The notes beneath the pieces are model-generated. The model ran no database searches. It saw only the letters and a program-made list of their open reading frames with translations, and was not told where the DNA came from. From assembly GCF_014204895.1 (NCBI RefSeq), contig NZ_JACHMF010000001.1, positions 3,162,001 through 3,226,000 of the forward strand: DNA of 64,000 nt, given 5' to 3'. Shown here piece by piece: positions 32,027 to 39,533 of the stretch; position 1 is the stretch's first letter; each line of letters starts with the position of its first letter. The DNA is from Paractinoplanes abujensis. GTDB lineage: Bacteria; Actinomycetota; Actinomycetes; Mycobacteriales; Micromonosporaceae. The translations under genes and the position numbers were made by a program.

Positions 32027-32031
32027 CTCGG

Positions 32032-32208
32032 TCAGCCGCTCCCCGCCGCCAGCAGGACACCGGCCACGATGAGCACCAGCCAGCCCGCCAGCGCCGCGCC
32101 GGCAACGATTCCCACCCCGATGACCACCCGGCGCCGCCTGCCCCGCCAGTCGGTGAACACCGGCTTCCGCGCCGGCCGAAGCCGCCGCGTGTCATTGATG
32201 TCGCTCAT
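32032..32208 (-). CDS. 58-residue single-pass membrane protein upstream of the NodB-GT2-LCP gene
   Basis: A short gene: MSDINDTRRLRPARKPVFTD, a basic segment RGRRRR, then one membrane helix (about 30-54, VVIGVGIVAGAALAGWLVLI...) and a short exterior tail. The ATG at 32208 has a GGGGGAGC ribosome site. It ends 5 bp before the giant deacetylase/synthase gene, so the two are co-transcribed. No family is recognised. By analogy with the small PgaD/IcaD partners of poly-GlcNAc synthases it could be an accessory subunit; this is inference from position and shape only. Confidence 0.6.
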   Translation of the reverse strand: MSDINDTRRLRPARKPVFTDWRGRRRRVVIGVGIVAGAALAGWLVLIVAGVLLAAGSG

Positions 32209-32328
32209 GCTCCCCCATGCTGTGCCGAGCGATCTTAAACGACCCCGGTGAACCCCTGCTTCCGGGAAACTGTGCTCTGCCCCACGCCCGAGGCGTCGTC
32301 ATTGCGGCGAACCCCAAAGAGAGAAGAC

Positions 32329-32373
32329 ATGACCACTTACAACGGATTCAAACCATTAAGAGATGATTTGTGA
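32329..32373 (+). other. AT-rich 14-codon open frame with a TTA codon
   Basis: ATGACCACTTACAAC...TTGTGA reads MTTYNGFKPLRDDL, 12 bp after AAAGAGAG, a fair ribosome site. The stretch 32310-32375 is much richer in A and T than anything around it and uses TTA, AGA and AAA codons. It lies 60 bp before the Tat-exported protein gene and could be a leader peptide or an inserted fragment. Not supported by homology. Confidence 0.3.
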
Positions 32374-32390
32374 GACAGTCGGTCCCGGCC

Positions 32391-32408
32391 GCGTCCACCT
32401 GAGGACGC
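32391..32408. other. Small inverted repeat upstream of the Tat-exported repeat protein
   Basis: GCGTCC-ACCTGA-GGACGC forms a 6-bp perfect stem with a 6-base loop, 18 bp after the AT-rich mini-frame and 25 bp before the next start codon. It could be an mRNA leader hairpin or an operator half. Confidence 0.35.
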
Positions 32409-32433
32409 GAGATCGGTCCGTGGAGGCACCGCC

Positions 32434-33315
32434 ATGACACTCGACGTCGTTCTGTCCCGCCGCGCTCTGCTGACCGCCGCCGGGCTCACCGCCGGCGCCG
32501 GAGCCGGCCTGCTGAGCTCCGCCCCGGCGCAGGCGAAAGCGGCTGCGGTCACCGCCTATCACGGCGTTTCCGGCGCGACGCACCAGCAGCGTTTCGACAG
32601 CCTGAGCCAGCAGGGCTATCGGATGATCTCGATCAGCGTGTACGGCAACCGGTCCGACCCGCTCTACGCCGCGGTCTGGGTCCGGCGCGGTGGACCGGCC
32701 TGGGCGGCGGTCCATGGTCTCAGTGCCGCCGGCTACCAGGCGAGGTTCAACGAACTCGGCGCAGCCGGATACGTCGCGGTGCGGGTCAGTGCCACCGGCA
32801 GCCGGGCCAACCCGGTGTTCGCCGCCGTGTTCGAGAAGCGGCCGCCGGGCACGTATCTGGCTCGGCACGGCCTGGTCGACGGCGCGTCCACCACCCCCGG
32901 GACCTTGGCCAACGTGATGACCTGGGCTCGCCGGAACCGGTGTGTCCCCAGCTCCCTGGCCATCTACGGCGGGCCGGCCGACCGTGCCTACGCCGTCACC
33001 TGCGTGCCCAACCCCGATCGCATCGCGTGGCGGGCGCAGGCGATGGGTACGTCCGGCGAGTATCAGAACTGGTTCGACCAATACACCCCGCAGGGAATGC
33101 GGCCCACGATGGTGGACGCGTCCGACGATCTGCAGTACGCGGCAATCTTCACCAACGACCACATCGGCCCCTGGGTGGCCCGGCACGATCTGACGCCGGC
33201 GCAGTACCAGGCCGAGTTCGACGCGCAGGCCGCGCTGGGCCGCTACCCGATCTCGGTGCAGGGCGGTGGGCTCGGCGCCGGCATCCGCTACGCGGCCGTG
33301 TTCGCCGGAGTCTGA
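32434..33315 (+). CDS. Tat-exported protein of bacterial tandem repeat domain 1 (BTRD1) units
   Basis: A 293-residue secreted protein. The twin-arginine signal (SRRALLTAAGLTAGAGAGLL to AQA, about 8-34) implies folding before export. The mature part is built of about 40-50-residue repeats with the pattern HGxS...YQxxFxxLxxxGYxxxxVxxxG....YAAVxx, recognisable as BTRD1 units (also seen in polyglycine hydrolases). Examples are QQRFDSLSQQGYRMISISVY and YQARFNELGAAGYVAVRVSA. There is no obvious catalytic serine-hydrolase domain, so it may be a binding protein. GGAGG site before ATG 32434. Confidence 0.8.
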   Translation: MTLDVVLSRRALLTAAGLTAGAGAGLLSSAPAQAKAAAVTAYHGVSGATHQQRFDSLSQQGYRMISISVYGNRSDPLYAAVWVRRGGPAWAAVHGLSAAGYQARFNELGAAGYVAVRVSATGSRANPVFAAVFEKRPPGTYLARHGLVDGASTTPGTLANVMTWARRNRCVPSSLAIYGGPADRAYAVTCVPNPDRIAWRAQAMGTSGEYQNWFDQYTPQGMRPTMVDASDDLQYAAIFTNDHIGPWVARHDLTPAQYQAEFDAQAALGRYPISVQGGGLGAGIRYAAVFAGV

Positions 33316-33326
33316 CCAGCTGCCCC

Positions 33327-34136
33327 TCAGATCGCCTGCTCCGCCAGCGGGCGCCACTCGTCCCAGGTGGCGAGCCGTTCGCGGTAGAGCTTCTCGGCCA
33401 CGACGTACGGGTACGGGCCGAGGAACAGGCGCAGGGGCGGACGTTCCGCGTCGACCAGGTGCAGGATGACCGGGGCGGTCACCGCGGGGTCGGCCGGCCT
33501 GCGCCCCGTCGCTCCGGCCCGGCGCGCCTCGCGTACCGGCTCGTAAGCCTCGATCGGGTCGGTGTGCACGGCAGACTCGCCGGACCAGTCCGTGCCGTAC
33601 GGGCCGGGCTCGATGATCGTCACTCGGGGCCCGAACGGGGCCAGCTCGGCGGCGAGGGCCTCGCTGAGCCCTTCGAGCGCCCACTTCGACGCGTTGTAGA
33701 GACCGAGGGTCGGGAAGGCGCCGATGCCGCCGATGCTGGAGACCTGCAGGAGGTGACCCTGGGCCTGGGCCCGCAGCACAGGCAGGACGGCCTGGGTCAC
33801 CCACAGCGCGCCGAAGAAGTTCGTCTCCATCTGCGCGCGGGCCTGGTCCTCGGTGGTCTCCTCGACCGTGCCGAACAATCCGTATCCGGCGTTGTTGACC
33901 ACGACGTCCAGGCGGCCGAACGTGTCGACGGCCCGTGACACCGCCGCGAACACGGCCGGGCGGTCGGTGACGTCCAAGGGCAGCGCGAGGAACCGGTCGC
34001 CGTGCGCCCGGGCCAGGTCTTCGAGTGTGCGCGGGTCTCGTGCGGTCCCGGCGACCCGATCGCCGCGGTCGAGCGCCGCTCGCGCCCAGACCCGTCCGAA
34101 GCCGCGGGACGCACCGGTGATGAACCATGTTTTCAT
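33327..34136 (-). CDS. Short-chain dehydrogenase/reductase
   Basis: A 269-residue SDR: TGASRGFG (8-15), NNAGYG, SSIGG and the catalytic YNASKWAL (Y..xK). It resembles the SDR at 19486-20307 in length, order of motifs and C-terminal region (PPLRLFLG), so the two are paralogues of one subgroup. The start ATG at 34136 gives MKTWFITGAS. It is divergent from an XRE regulator gene 63 bp away that probably controls it. The substrate is unknown. Confidence 0.87.
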   Translation of the reverse strand: MKTWFITGASRGFGRVWARAALDRGDRVAGTARDPRTLEDLARAHGDRFLALPLDVTDRPAVFAAVSRAVDTFGRLDVVVNNAGYGLFGTVEETTEDQARAQMETNFFGALWVTQAVLPVLRAQAQGHLLQVSSIGGIGAFPTLGLYNASKWALEGLSEALAAELAPFGPRVTIIEPGPYGTDWSGESAVHTDPIEAYEPVREARRAGATGRRPADPAVTAPVILHLVDAERPPLRLFLGPYPYVVAEKLYRERLATWDEWRPLAEQAI

Positions 34137-34199
34137 GACTCGACCGTCCGCCTCCGGACCACCGGTAACCAGACCCCTGCCAGGGGTAGCCTCGAGCAG

Positions 34200-34985
34200 G
34201 TGCACGGCGACAACGAGTTCGGCCATTTCCTCCGGGCCCGGCGCGGGCGGATCCCGCCGCAGCAAGTGGGACTGAAGCCGTCCGGGCGCCGGCGTGTGCC
34301 GGGGCTGCGTCGTGAGGAACTTGCCCGCATCGCCGGAGTGAGCCCGCGCTACCTGACCCGGCTCGAGCAGGGACAGGACCGGAACCCCTCGCCACAGGTG
34401 TTGCGGGCGCTGGCCACCGCTCTGCGGCTGAACGCCGACGAAACGGCGCACCTGTACGCGCTGGCCGGGCCGCCACCGCTGGTCACGGGGCACGACGAGG
34501 TGTCCGATGTCGTGCAGCGACTGCTCGACGCGTGGACCGACGTCCCGGCGTACGTCCGCAACCGGCGCTTCGACGTGCTGGCGGCCAACAAGAGCGCCAT
34601 GGCACTCTCCACGCTCTACCTGCCCGGCGAAAACCTGGTGCGGGGCATGTTTCTCGATCCGGCCGTGCGCACACTGTTCCCCGACTGGACCGAGATTGCC
34701 GCGCAGACCGCTGCCGCCCTGCGTGCGGAGGGTGTCCGGGACGATCCCCGTACGGCTGAACTCATCTCGTCGATGCTGGGCGACAGCGACTTCCGGGCGA
34801 TGTGGTCGGCTCACGACGTCCGGCCGGTACGCGACGCGGTCAAGCGATTCGACCACCCGATCGTCGGGTCGCTGACACTACGGCGCGAGGCGCTGTCGAT
34901 CGCGGGTAGCCCGGACCGGGTGCTCATCACCTACCAGGGCGACCCGGGCACGTCGTCTGCGGCCGCGCTGGCCCGCTTACGTTGA
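34200..34985 (+). CDS. XRE-family regulator with MmyB-like ligand domain
   Basis: A 261-residue regulator. The helix-turn-helix covers about 10-80 (LRREELARIAGVSPRYLTRL, then EQGQDRNPSPQVLRALATAL), preceded by FGHFLRARRGRI. The remainder (VPAYVRNRRFDVLAANKSAM and LRREALSIAGSPDRVLITY) is the MmyB-like PAS-related ligand-binding domain. Such proteins are very common next to SDR genes in actinobacteria and usually repress them. Start taken as GTG 34200, which gives the complete HTH and a normal intergenic space. Confidence 0.85.
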   Translation: MHGDNEFGHFLRARRGRIPPQQVGLKPSGRRRVPGLRREELARIAGVSPRYLTRLEQGQDRNPSPQVLRALATALRLNADETAHLYALAGPPPLVTGHDEVSDVVQRLLDAWTDVPAYVRNRRFDVLAANKSAMALSTLYLPGENLVRGMFLDPAVRTLFPDWTEIAAQTAAALRAEGVRDDPRTAELISSMLGDSDFRAMWSAHDVRPVRDAVKRFDHPIVGSLTLRREALSIAGSPDRVLITYQGDPGTSSAAALARLR

Positions 34986-35044
34986 GGAGACTTACGGGTA
35001 TCCACCGATGTCCTCCGGCGCGGCGTCGTTCCTAGGCTTCGGCT

Positions 35045-35560
35045 ATGAGACCGACGGCTCTCCTCGCGCCCCTTTTCCTGCTGGCGTACGGCATCGCGCG
35101 GTGGATCGACGGCTGGGACGGCGACCGGCACAACGGGCCGGCGTGGGACATCGGCCACGTCGCCTTCTTCATCGGCATGGCGCTGTTCGGCCTTCTCGCG
35201 GTGCAGCTGCGCGGTTCGGTCCCGGTCCGGCGCCGCGGGGTCGCCACGGCGGCGGCCGTCGCAGCGGTGGCCGGTGTGGCGTCTTTCCTCTGGGTGATCG
35301 CAGGTGACCTGTACGGCGACTTCCCGCCGCTGGCCGGATGGCTCGAGGTCACCGGGCCGGCGCTGTTCGGGCTGGGCCTGCTGACTCTGCTGGGCCTGCT
35401 CGCGGCGGCCGGGCGGGTGCCACTGTGGAGCCCGCTGCTGTTCCTGGCCGGCTATGTGTCGATCAGCGTACGGCTGGATCTGCTGCCGTTCGCGGCGGCG
35501 ACGATCCTGGTGGCCTGCCTGCCGCTGGCTCTGCCGTCGCGGGAGCCGGCCCCGGTCTGA
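35045..35560 (+). CDS. Five-helix integral membrane protein, function unknown
   Basis: A 171-residue membrane protein with about five hydrophobic segments (near 5-17, 35-55, 66-90, 105-125 and 130-160). A conserved-looking IDGWDGDRHNGPAWDIGHVAFF loop lies between the first two. It does not resemble a transporter or enzyme that I know. ATG 35045. It lies alone between the XRE regulator and a convergent MFS gene. Confidence 0.7.
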   Translation: MRPTALLAPLFLLAYGIARWIDGWDGDRHNGPAWDIGHVAFFIGMALFGLLAVQLRGSVPVRRRGVATAAAVAAVAGVASFLWVIAGDLYGDFPPLAGWLEVTGPALFGLGLLTLLGLLAAAGRVPLWSPLLFLAGYVSISVRLDLLPFAAATILVACLPLALPSREPAPV

Positions 35561-35630
35561 GGCGGCGCGCCCTCAGCGCAACCATGGCACCTGCTTCGAG
35601 GTATACCGTTGCGGGCCTTGTGGACGCCGG

Positions 35631-36917
35631 TTACGGGCGGGACGCGTCGTGGATGTCACGCAGGGTGGGAACGGCCGAGAAGGCCACCCACAGGGTGGCC
35701 GCGGCGACGCCGGCCGCGCCGGTTGCCATCGCGGTGAAGGGGCCGGCCTGGGTGGCGATGATGCCGCCGGCCGCGGCCCCGAGCGGGATGGCGCCCCAGG
35801 ACACCAGGCGGTAGGCGGCGTTGACCTGACCGCGCAGTTCTGTCGGGGTGGCGGCCTGGCGCAGGCTGACGGCGTGGACGTTGGCGATGCCGATGCCGGC
35901 TCCCATGACGACGAAGATCGCGCACAGCAGGGCCAGAAGCCCGCTGCCGCTCCGGTCGGCGAGGAGCACACCGAGGGGTGCGCTGTTGCCGGCGGCCAAC
36001 GTGACGAGCAGGACCCGGCCGTAGCCGAAACGGGCGGTGAAGCGGGCCCCGAACCAGGCGCCGGCGAACGATCCCAGGCCACCGGCCGTGAAGATCGCGC
36101 CGATGGCCAGCGGGCTCAGGTGGGCGGTCCGGACGGCGTACAGCAGCAGGCCGAGCATCAGGATCTCGTTGAAGAGGTTGAAGGTGGCGGCCTCGCCGAG
36201 CAGTGGCCGCACGAAACGGTGGCACAGCGTGAACGTGATGCCGCGCACCAGGCCGGGCCGGGCCGGTGCGCGGTCGGCCGGCTGGTCCTCGTGCGGGCGC
36301 GGCAGGCGGATCCGGCTCAGGGAGTTCGCTGAGATCAGGTAGCCGACGGCGTTGAGCAGGAGGGCGACGGGAGCGGACAGGGCTTGGATGAGCAGGGCCC
36401 CGACACCGCGTCCGCCGATCTCGGCCGCCGACTGTGTGGCGGCCAGTTTGCCGTTGGCCTCGACCAGCTGACCCTCCGTGACGATCTTCGGCAGGAGCGC
36501 GAAGTCGGCGACCTGGAAGACGACCGTGAGGGTGGCGGCGGCGAAGACGACAACGTAGAGCATCGGCATGCCGGCCGTCCCCGTCCACGCGGCCACGGGC
36601 AGAAGCGCGATGAGCAGCGCGCGCCCGAGGTCGGCGCCGATCATCAGGCGTAGACGGCTGTGCTCGAACCGGTCGACCAGCAGCCCGACCGGCAGGGTGG
36701 CCAGCAGGAACGGCAGGAACTGGGCCACCCGCAGGGTGCTGGCCTCGGCCGCGGAGGCGGACAACGTCACCAGGGCGAACAGGGGCAGCGCGATCTCGGC
36801 GACCTCGCTGCCGAGGGTCGATGCGGCCGACCCGCGCCAGAGCCGGCGGAAGTTCTGGTTGGACCACGTGGAGGTCACCGGCTCGTGGTCCGCCGCGGTC
36901 GGAGTAACCGGCTTCAT
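35631..36917 (-). CDS. MFS transporter (MFS_3/EntS-like)
   Basis: A 428-residue major-facilitator protein with about 12 membrane segments. The N-terminus, FRRLWRGSAASTLGSEVAEI, and the cytoplasmic loop GLLVDRFEHSRLRLMIGADL are typical of the MFS_3 group (enterobactin exporter EntS and macrolide-type exporters). Probably an exporter of a small hydrophobic compound. Divergent from a CGNR zinc-finger protein with a 55-bp shared promoter containing direct repeats, so that protein probably regulates it. Confidence 0.85.
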   Translation of the reverse strand: MKPVTPTAADHEPVTSTWSNQNFRRLWRGSAASTLGSEVAEIALPLFALVTLSASAAEASTLRVAQFLPFLLATLPVGLLVDRFEHSRLRLMIGADLGRALLIALLPVAAWTGTAGMPMLYVVVFAAATLTVVFQVADFALLPKIVTEGQLVEANGKLAATQSAAEIGGRGVGALLIQALSAPVALLLNAVGYLISANSLSRIRLPRPHEDQPADRAPARPGLVRGITFTLCHRFVRPLLGEAATFNLFNEILMLGLLLYAVRTAHLSPLAIGAIFTAGGLGSFAGAWFGARFTARFGYGRVLLVTLAAGNSAPLGVLLADRSGSGLLALLCAIFVVMGAGIGIANVHAVSLRQAATPTELRGQVNAAYRLVSWGAIPLGAAAGGIIATQAGPFTAMATGAAGVAAATLWVAFSAVPTLRDIHDASRP

Positions 36918-36938
36918 AGCTAAGGAGGTTATGGCTAA
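36914..36938. promoter_or_regulatory. Direct repeats in the MFS/CGNR divergent promoter
   Basis: TCATAGCTAA (36914-36923) and TTATGGCTAA (36929-36938) are direct repeats with 15-bp spacing, overlapping the MFS start codon and extending towards the CGNR gene. The region is AT-rich relative to the genome. Probable binding site for the CGNR regulator. Confidence 0.45.
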
Positions 36939-36972
36939 CCGTTGAAAGAGGCAAGAGAGTTATGATGGCGGA

Positions 36973-37533
36973 GTGTCAACCGGTGTTTCGATGGCGGCCC
37001 CGGATCGGCTGGAGCTGGTCCGTCGATTCGTCAACACCCTGGACATCGAGGACGGCGTCGATGCCATCGGGGACACCGAGGGCCTGCGCCGCTGGCTGAG
37101 CTCGGCCGGCTTGGGGCCGGCCGGGCCGGTCGGCGACGACGAGTTCCGCCGGGCGCACGAGCTTCGCGAAGCCTTGCGGACGGCGGCCTTCTGCAATCAC
37201 GACAGGGTCGCTCTGCCCATCGCGGTGACGACCGTCCTGGACGACGTCGCGCGCCGGGCGGCCATCGCGTTCTCCTTCACCCCCGAGCGCGACTGGCACG
37301 CGACAGCGCAGGCGCAGGGTGCCGACGGAGCGCTCGGCGAAATCGTTCTCCGGGTGATCGAATCGATGACCGCGGGCACCTGGCCGAGGCTCAAAGTGTG
37401 CGCCCGGGACACGTGCCGCTGGGCGTTCTACGACACCTCCCGCGGCGGCACCGGGAAATGGTGTTCCATGCGACTGTGCGGCAACCGGGCCAAGCAGGAG
37501 GCCTGGCGCGACCGTCGCCGGACGGCTGAATAG
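36973..37533 (+). CDS. ABATE/CGNR zinc-finger regulator
   Basis: A 186-residue protein: an N-terminal ABATE domain (about 10-125, starting PDRLELVRRFVNTLDIEDG) and a C-terminal CGNR zinc finger (CARDTCRWAFYDTS, then WCSMRLCGNRAKQEAWRDRR) in which Cys residues bind zinc. Such proteins are putative stress-linked transcription regulators in actinobacteria. GTG start at 36973. Divergent from an MFS exporter. Confidence 0.88.
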   Translation: MSTGVSMAAPDRLELVRRFVNTLDIEDGVDAIGDTEGLRRWLSSAGLGPAGPVGDDEFRRAHELREALRTAAFCNHDRVALPIAVTTVLDDVARRAAIAFSFTPERDWHATAQAQGADGALGEIVLRVIESMTAGTWPRLKVCARDTCRWAFYDTSRGGTGKWCSMRLCGNRAKQEAWRDRRRTAE

Positions 37534-37557
37534 GACGGGTGGAACCCCGCCGGCCCG

Positions 37558-37965
37558 TCAGGCCGGATCGGCGACGTCCGAAGCAGCGCCCAAGTGCTCG
37601 GACAGGACGCTCAGATGAGTGGTTCGGGCCTGCTCGTGCCGCTGCCGCCCCGCCGAGGTGAGCTCGACGAACACGCCGCGCCGGTCGTCCTGGCACATGG
37701 TGCGGAGCACCAAGCCGTCCTTCTCCAGGCGGGCCACCGTCCGGGAGAGGGCGCTCTGGCTCAGGTACATCTCGGAGGCGAGGTCCTGCATGCGCCGCTT
37801 GTCACACTCGCGGGTGGTGAGGCGGTCGAGCGTCTCGAAGTCGCTGAGCGTCAGCTCGTGCGCGTCCTGCAGGGCGCGTTCGAGGTGGGCGGCGACCAGG
37901 TTGTAGCTGGTCAGCAGCGAACGCCACCGATCGATCAGCGCGGAGTCGGTCACCATGCCCGGCAT
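37558..37965 (-). CDS. MarR-family transcriptional regulator
   Basis: A 135-residue winged-helix regulator. Helices ELTLSDFETLDRLTT and RMQDLASEMYLSQSALSRTV, then the wing KDGLVLRTMCQDDRRGVFVE are the MarR pattern. MarR proteins repress exporter genes and release on binding phenolic or other ligands. It is divergent from a 14-helix MFS exporter, and the shared promoter contains a long palindrome. Start taken at ATG 37965; ATG 37956 is possible. Confidence 0.9.
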   Translation of the reverse strand: MPGMVTDSALIDRWRSLLTSYNLVAAHLERALQDAHELTLSDFETLDRLTTRECDKRRMQDLASEMYLSQSALSRTVARLEKDGLVLRTMCQDDRRGVFVELTSAGRQRHEQARTTHLSVLSEHLGAASDVADPA

Positions 37966-37982
37966 GCTACTCGCCGCGAGAG

Positions 37983-38047
37983 CTAGATGCACGCGCAATA
38001 TATGTGCGCAGCTTTTATGCTTGTGCATTGAATGCGCGTGCATCTAG
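37983..38047. promoter_or_regulatory. 15-bp inverted repeat and nested MarR-type sites between marR and MFS genes
   Basis: CTAGATGCACGCGCA (37983-37997) and TGCGCGTGCATCTAG (38033-38047) are perfect inverted repeats. Between them lie GCGCA-ATATATG-TGCGC (37993-38009) and TTGTGCATTGAATGCGCG, so the GTGCA/TGCAC word occurs several times. TATATT on the minus strand (37997-38002) and TATGCT on the plus strand (38016-38021) are possible -10 boxes for marR and the MFS gene. Confidence 0.7.
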
Positions 38048-38057
38048 TGTCGCCGAC

Positions 38058-39470
38058 GTGCTCACATCAGAGATTCTTCCCGCGGCGCCGGCGAGGCCCT
38101 CCGTTCAGGCGTGGAACGCCCGGCTCTGGGGCGTGCTCGCGGTCCTGTGCGCCGTGCTCTTCCTCGACGGCCTCGACGTCTCCATGGTCGGTGTGGCGCT
38201 GCCGTCCATCGGCTCCGAGCTGGGCCTGTCCACGACGTCGCTGCAGTGGGTGGTCAACGGCTACGTGCTCGGCTACGGCGGCCTGCTGCTGCTCGGCGGC
38301 CGCACCGCCGACCTGCTCGGCCGGCGCCGGGTCTTTCTGATCGCGCTCGGCGTCTTCACCGTCGCCTCGCTGATCGGCGGGCTCGTGGACGACGGCGGCC
38401 TGCTCATCGCCACCCGCTTCATCAAGGGTGTGGCCGCGGCGTTCACCGCCCCCACGGCCCTGTCCATCCTCACCACCACGTTCGGAGAGGGGCCGGCCCG
38501 CAACAAGGCGCTGTCGATGTTCACCGTCTTCGGCGCCAGCGGCTACTCGTCCGGGCTGATCCTCGGTGGGGTGCTGACCAGCCTGGGCTGGCGATGGAAC
38601 TTCCTCGTCCCGGTGCCGCTGGCCATCGCCGCCCTGATCGGCGGTCTCTTCCTGATCGCCCGCGACCGGCCCGCCACCGAAGGCGGCCACGACCTGGGCG
38701 GAGCGGTGACGCTCACCGCCGGCACCCTGCTCACCGTCTATGCCGTCGTGACCGCACCAGCCCGGGGCTGGCTCGCACCGACGAGTATCATCCTGTTCGT
38801 GCTGGCCGTCGCGCTGCTGACCGCCTTCGTGCTCATCAAGAACCGCGTACGGCATCCGCTGGTGCGCCTCGGCATCCTGCGCAGCGGCTCGATCGTCCGG
38901 GCCAACCTGAGCATGGTGGCCCTGCTCGGGTCGTACGTCAGCTTCCAGTTCATCATGACGCTGTACCTGCAGGACGTCCTGCACTGGTCGCCGCTGCGGA
39001 TGGCCCTCGCCCTGCTGCCGGCCGGCCTGCTGGTCGCCTTCGGTTCTCCGTTCGTGGGCCGGCTCATCGACCGCTACGGAACGACCCGCCTGATCACCGT
39101 CGCGATGATCTCGCTGAGCCTGGGTTACGTGTGGATCCTGGTGACGGCGGGCAGCGACCCGCGCTACCCGGCCACCATCCTGCCCACCATGCTGCTGCTC
39201 GGTGGCGGCTTCGGTTTCGGTTTCAGCGCCATCATGGCCCAGGCGACCGACGGTGTCGACGACTCCGAGCAGGGCCTGGCCTCCGGCCTCGTGCAGTCGA
39301 GCGGTCAGGTGGGGGCCGCCCTGGTCCTCGCCGTCGTGGCCGGGCTGGTCGTCGCGGCCACCACGTCCGGCAGCTTCAGCGCTTTCCACCCCGGGGTGGG
39401 CCTGGTCACCGGCGTGGCCGTCGCGGGCCTGCTGCTCAACGTCGTCCCGCTGGCCCTGCGCCGGCCCTGA
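38058..39470 (+). CDS. 14-helix MFS drug exporter (DHA2/EmrB-QacA type)
   Basis: A 470-residue transporter. Motif A region RTADLLGRRRVFL and the antiporter motif around APTALSILTTTFGEGPARNK mark a drug:H+ antiporter with 14 predicted membrane segments. GTG at 38058 is chosen because an earlier GTG (38004) would place coding sequence inside the MarR operator. The divergent MarR protein is the likely repressor. Substrates are probably lipophilic antibiotics or the cell's own metabolites. Confidence 0.85.
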   Translation: MLTSEILPAAPARPSVQAWNARLWGVLAVLCAVLFLDGLDVSMVGVALPSIGSELGLSTTSLQWVVNGYVLGYGGLLLLGGRTADLLGRRRVFLIALGVFTVASLIGGLVDDGGLLIATRFIKGVAAAFTAPTALSILTTTFGEGPARNKALSMFTVFGASGYSSGLILGGVLTSLGWRWNFLVPVPLAIAALIGGLFLIARDRPATEGGHDLGGAVTLTAGTLLTVYAVVTAPARGWLAPTSIILFVLAVALLTAFVLIKNRVRHPLVRLGILRSGSIVRANLSMVALLGSYVSFQFIMTLYLQDVLHWSPLRMALALLPAGLLVAFGSPFVGRLIDRYGTTRLITVAMISLSLGYVWILVTAGSDPRYPATILPTMLLLGGGFGFGFSAIMAQATDGVDDSEQGLASGLVQSSGQVGAALVLAVVAGLVVAATTSGSFSAFHPGVGLVTGVAVAGLLLNVVPLALRRP

Positions 39471-39482
39471 CCGAGGATCCGA

Positions 39483-39514
39483 GCCCGGGTACGCCGTACG
39501 CGGCGGACCCGGGC
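39483..39514. terminator. Bidirectional hairpin between MFS and phoX genes
   Basis: GCCCGGGT (39483-39490) and ACCCGGGC (39507-39514) pair, and inside them CGCCG-TACG-CGGCG forms a second stem, giving a long bulged hairpin between two convergent genes. There is no T-run. Confidence 0.7.
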
Positions 39515-39533
39515 CGGTCGGCGCGACGCGAGC

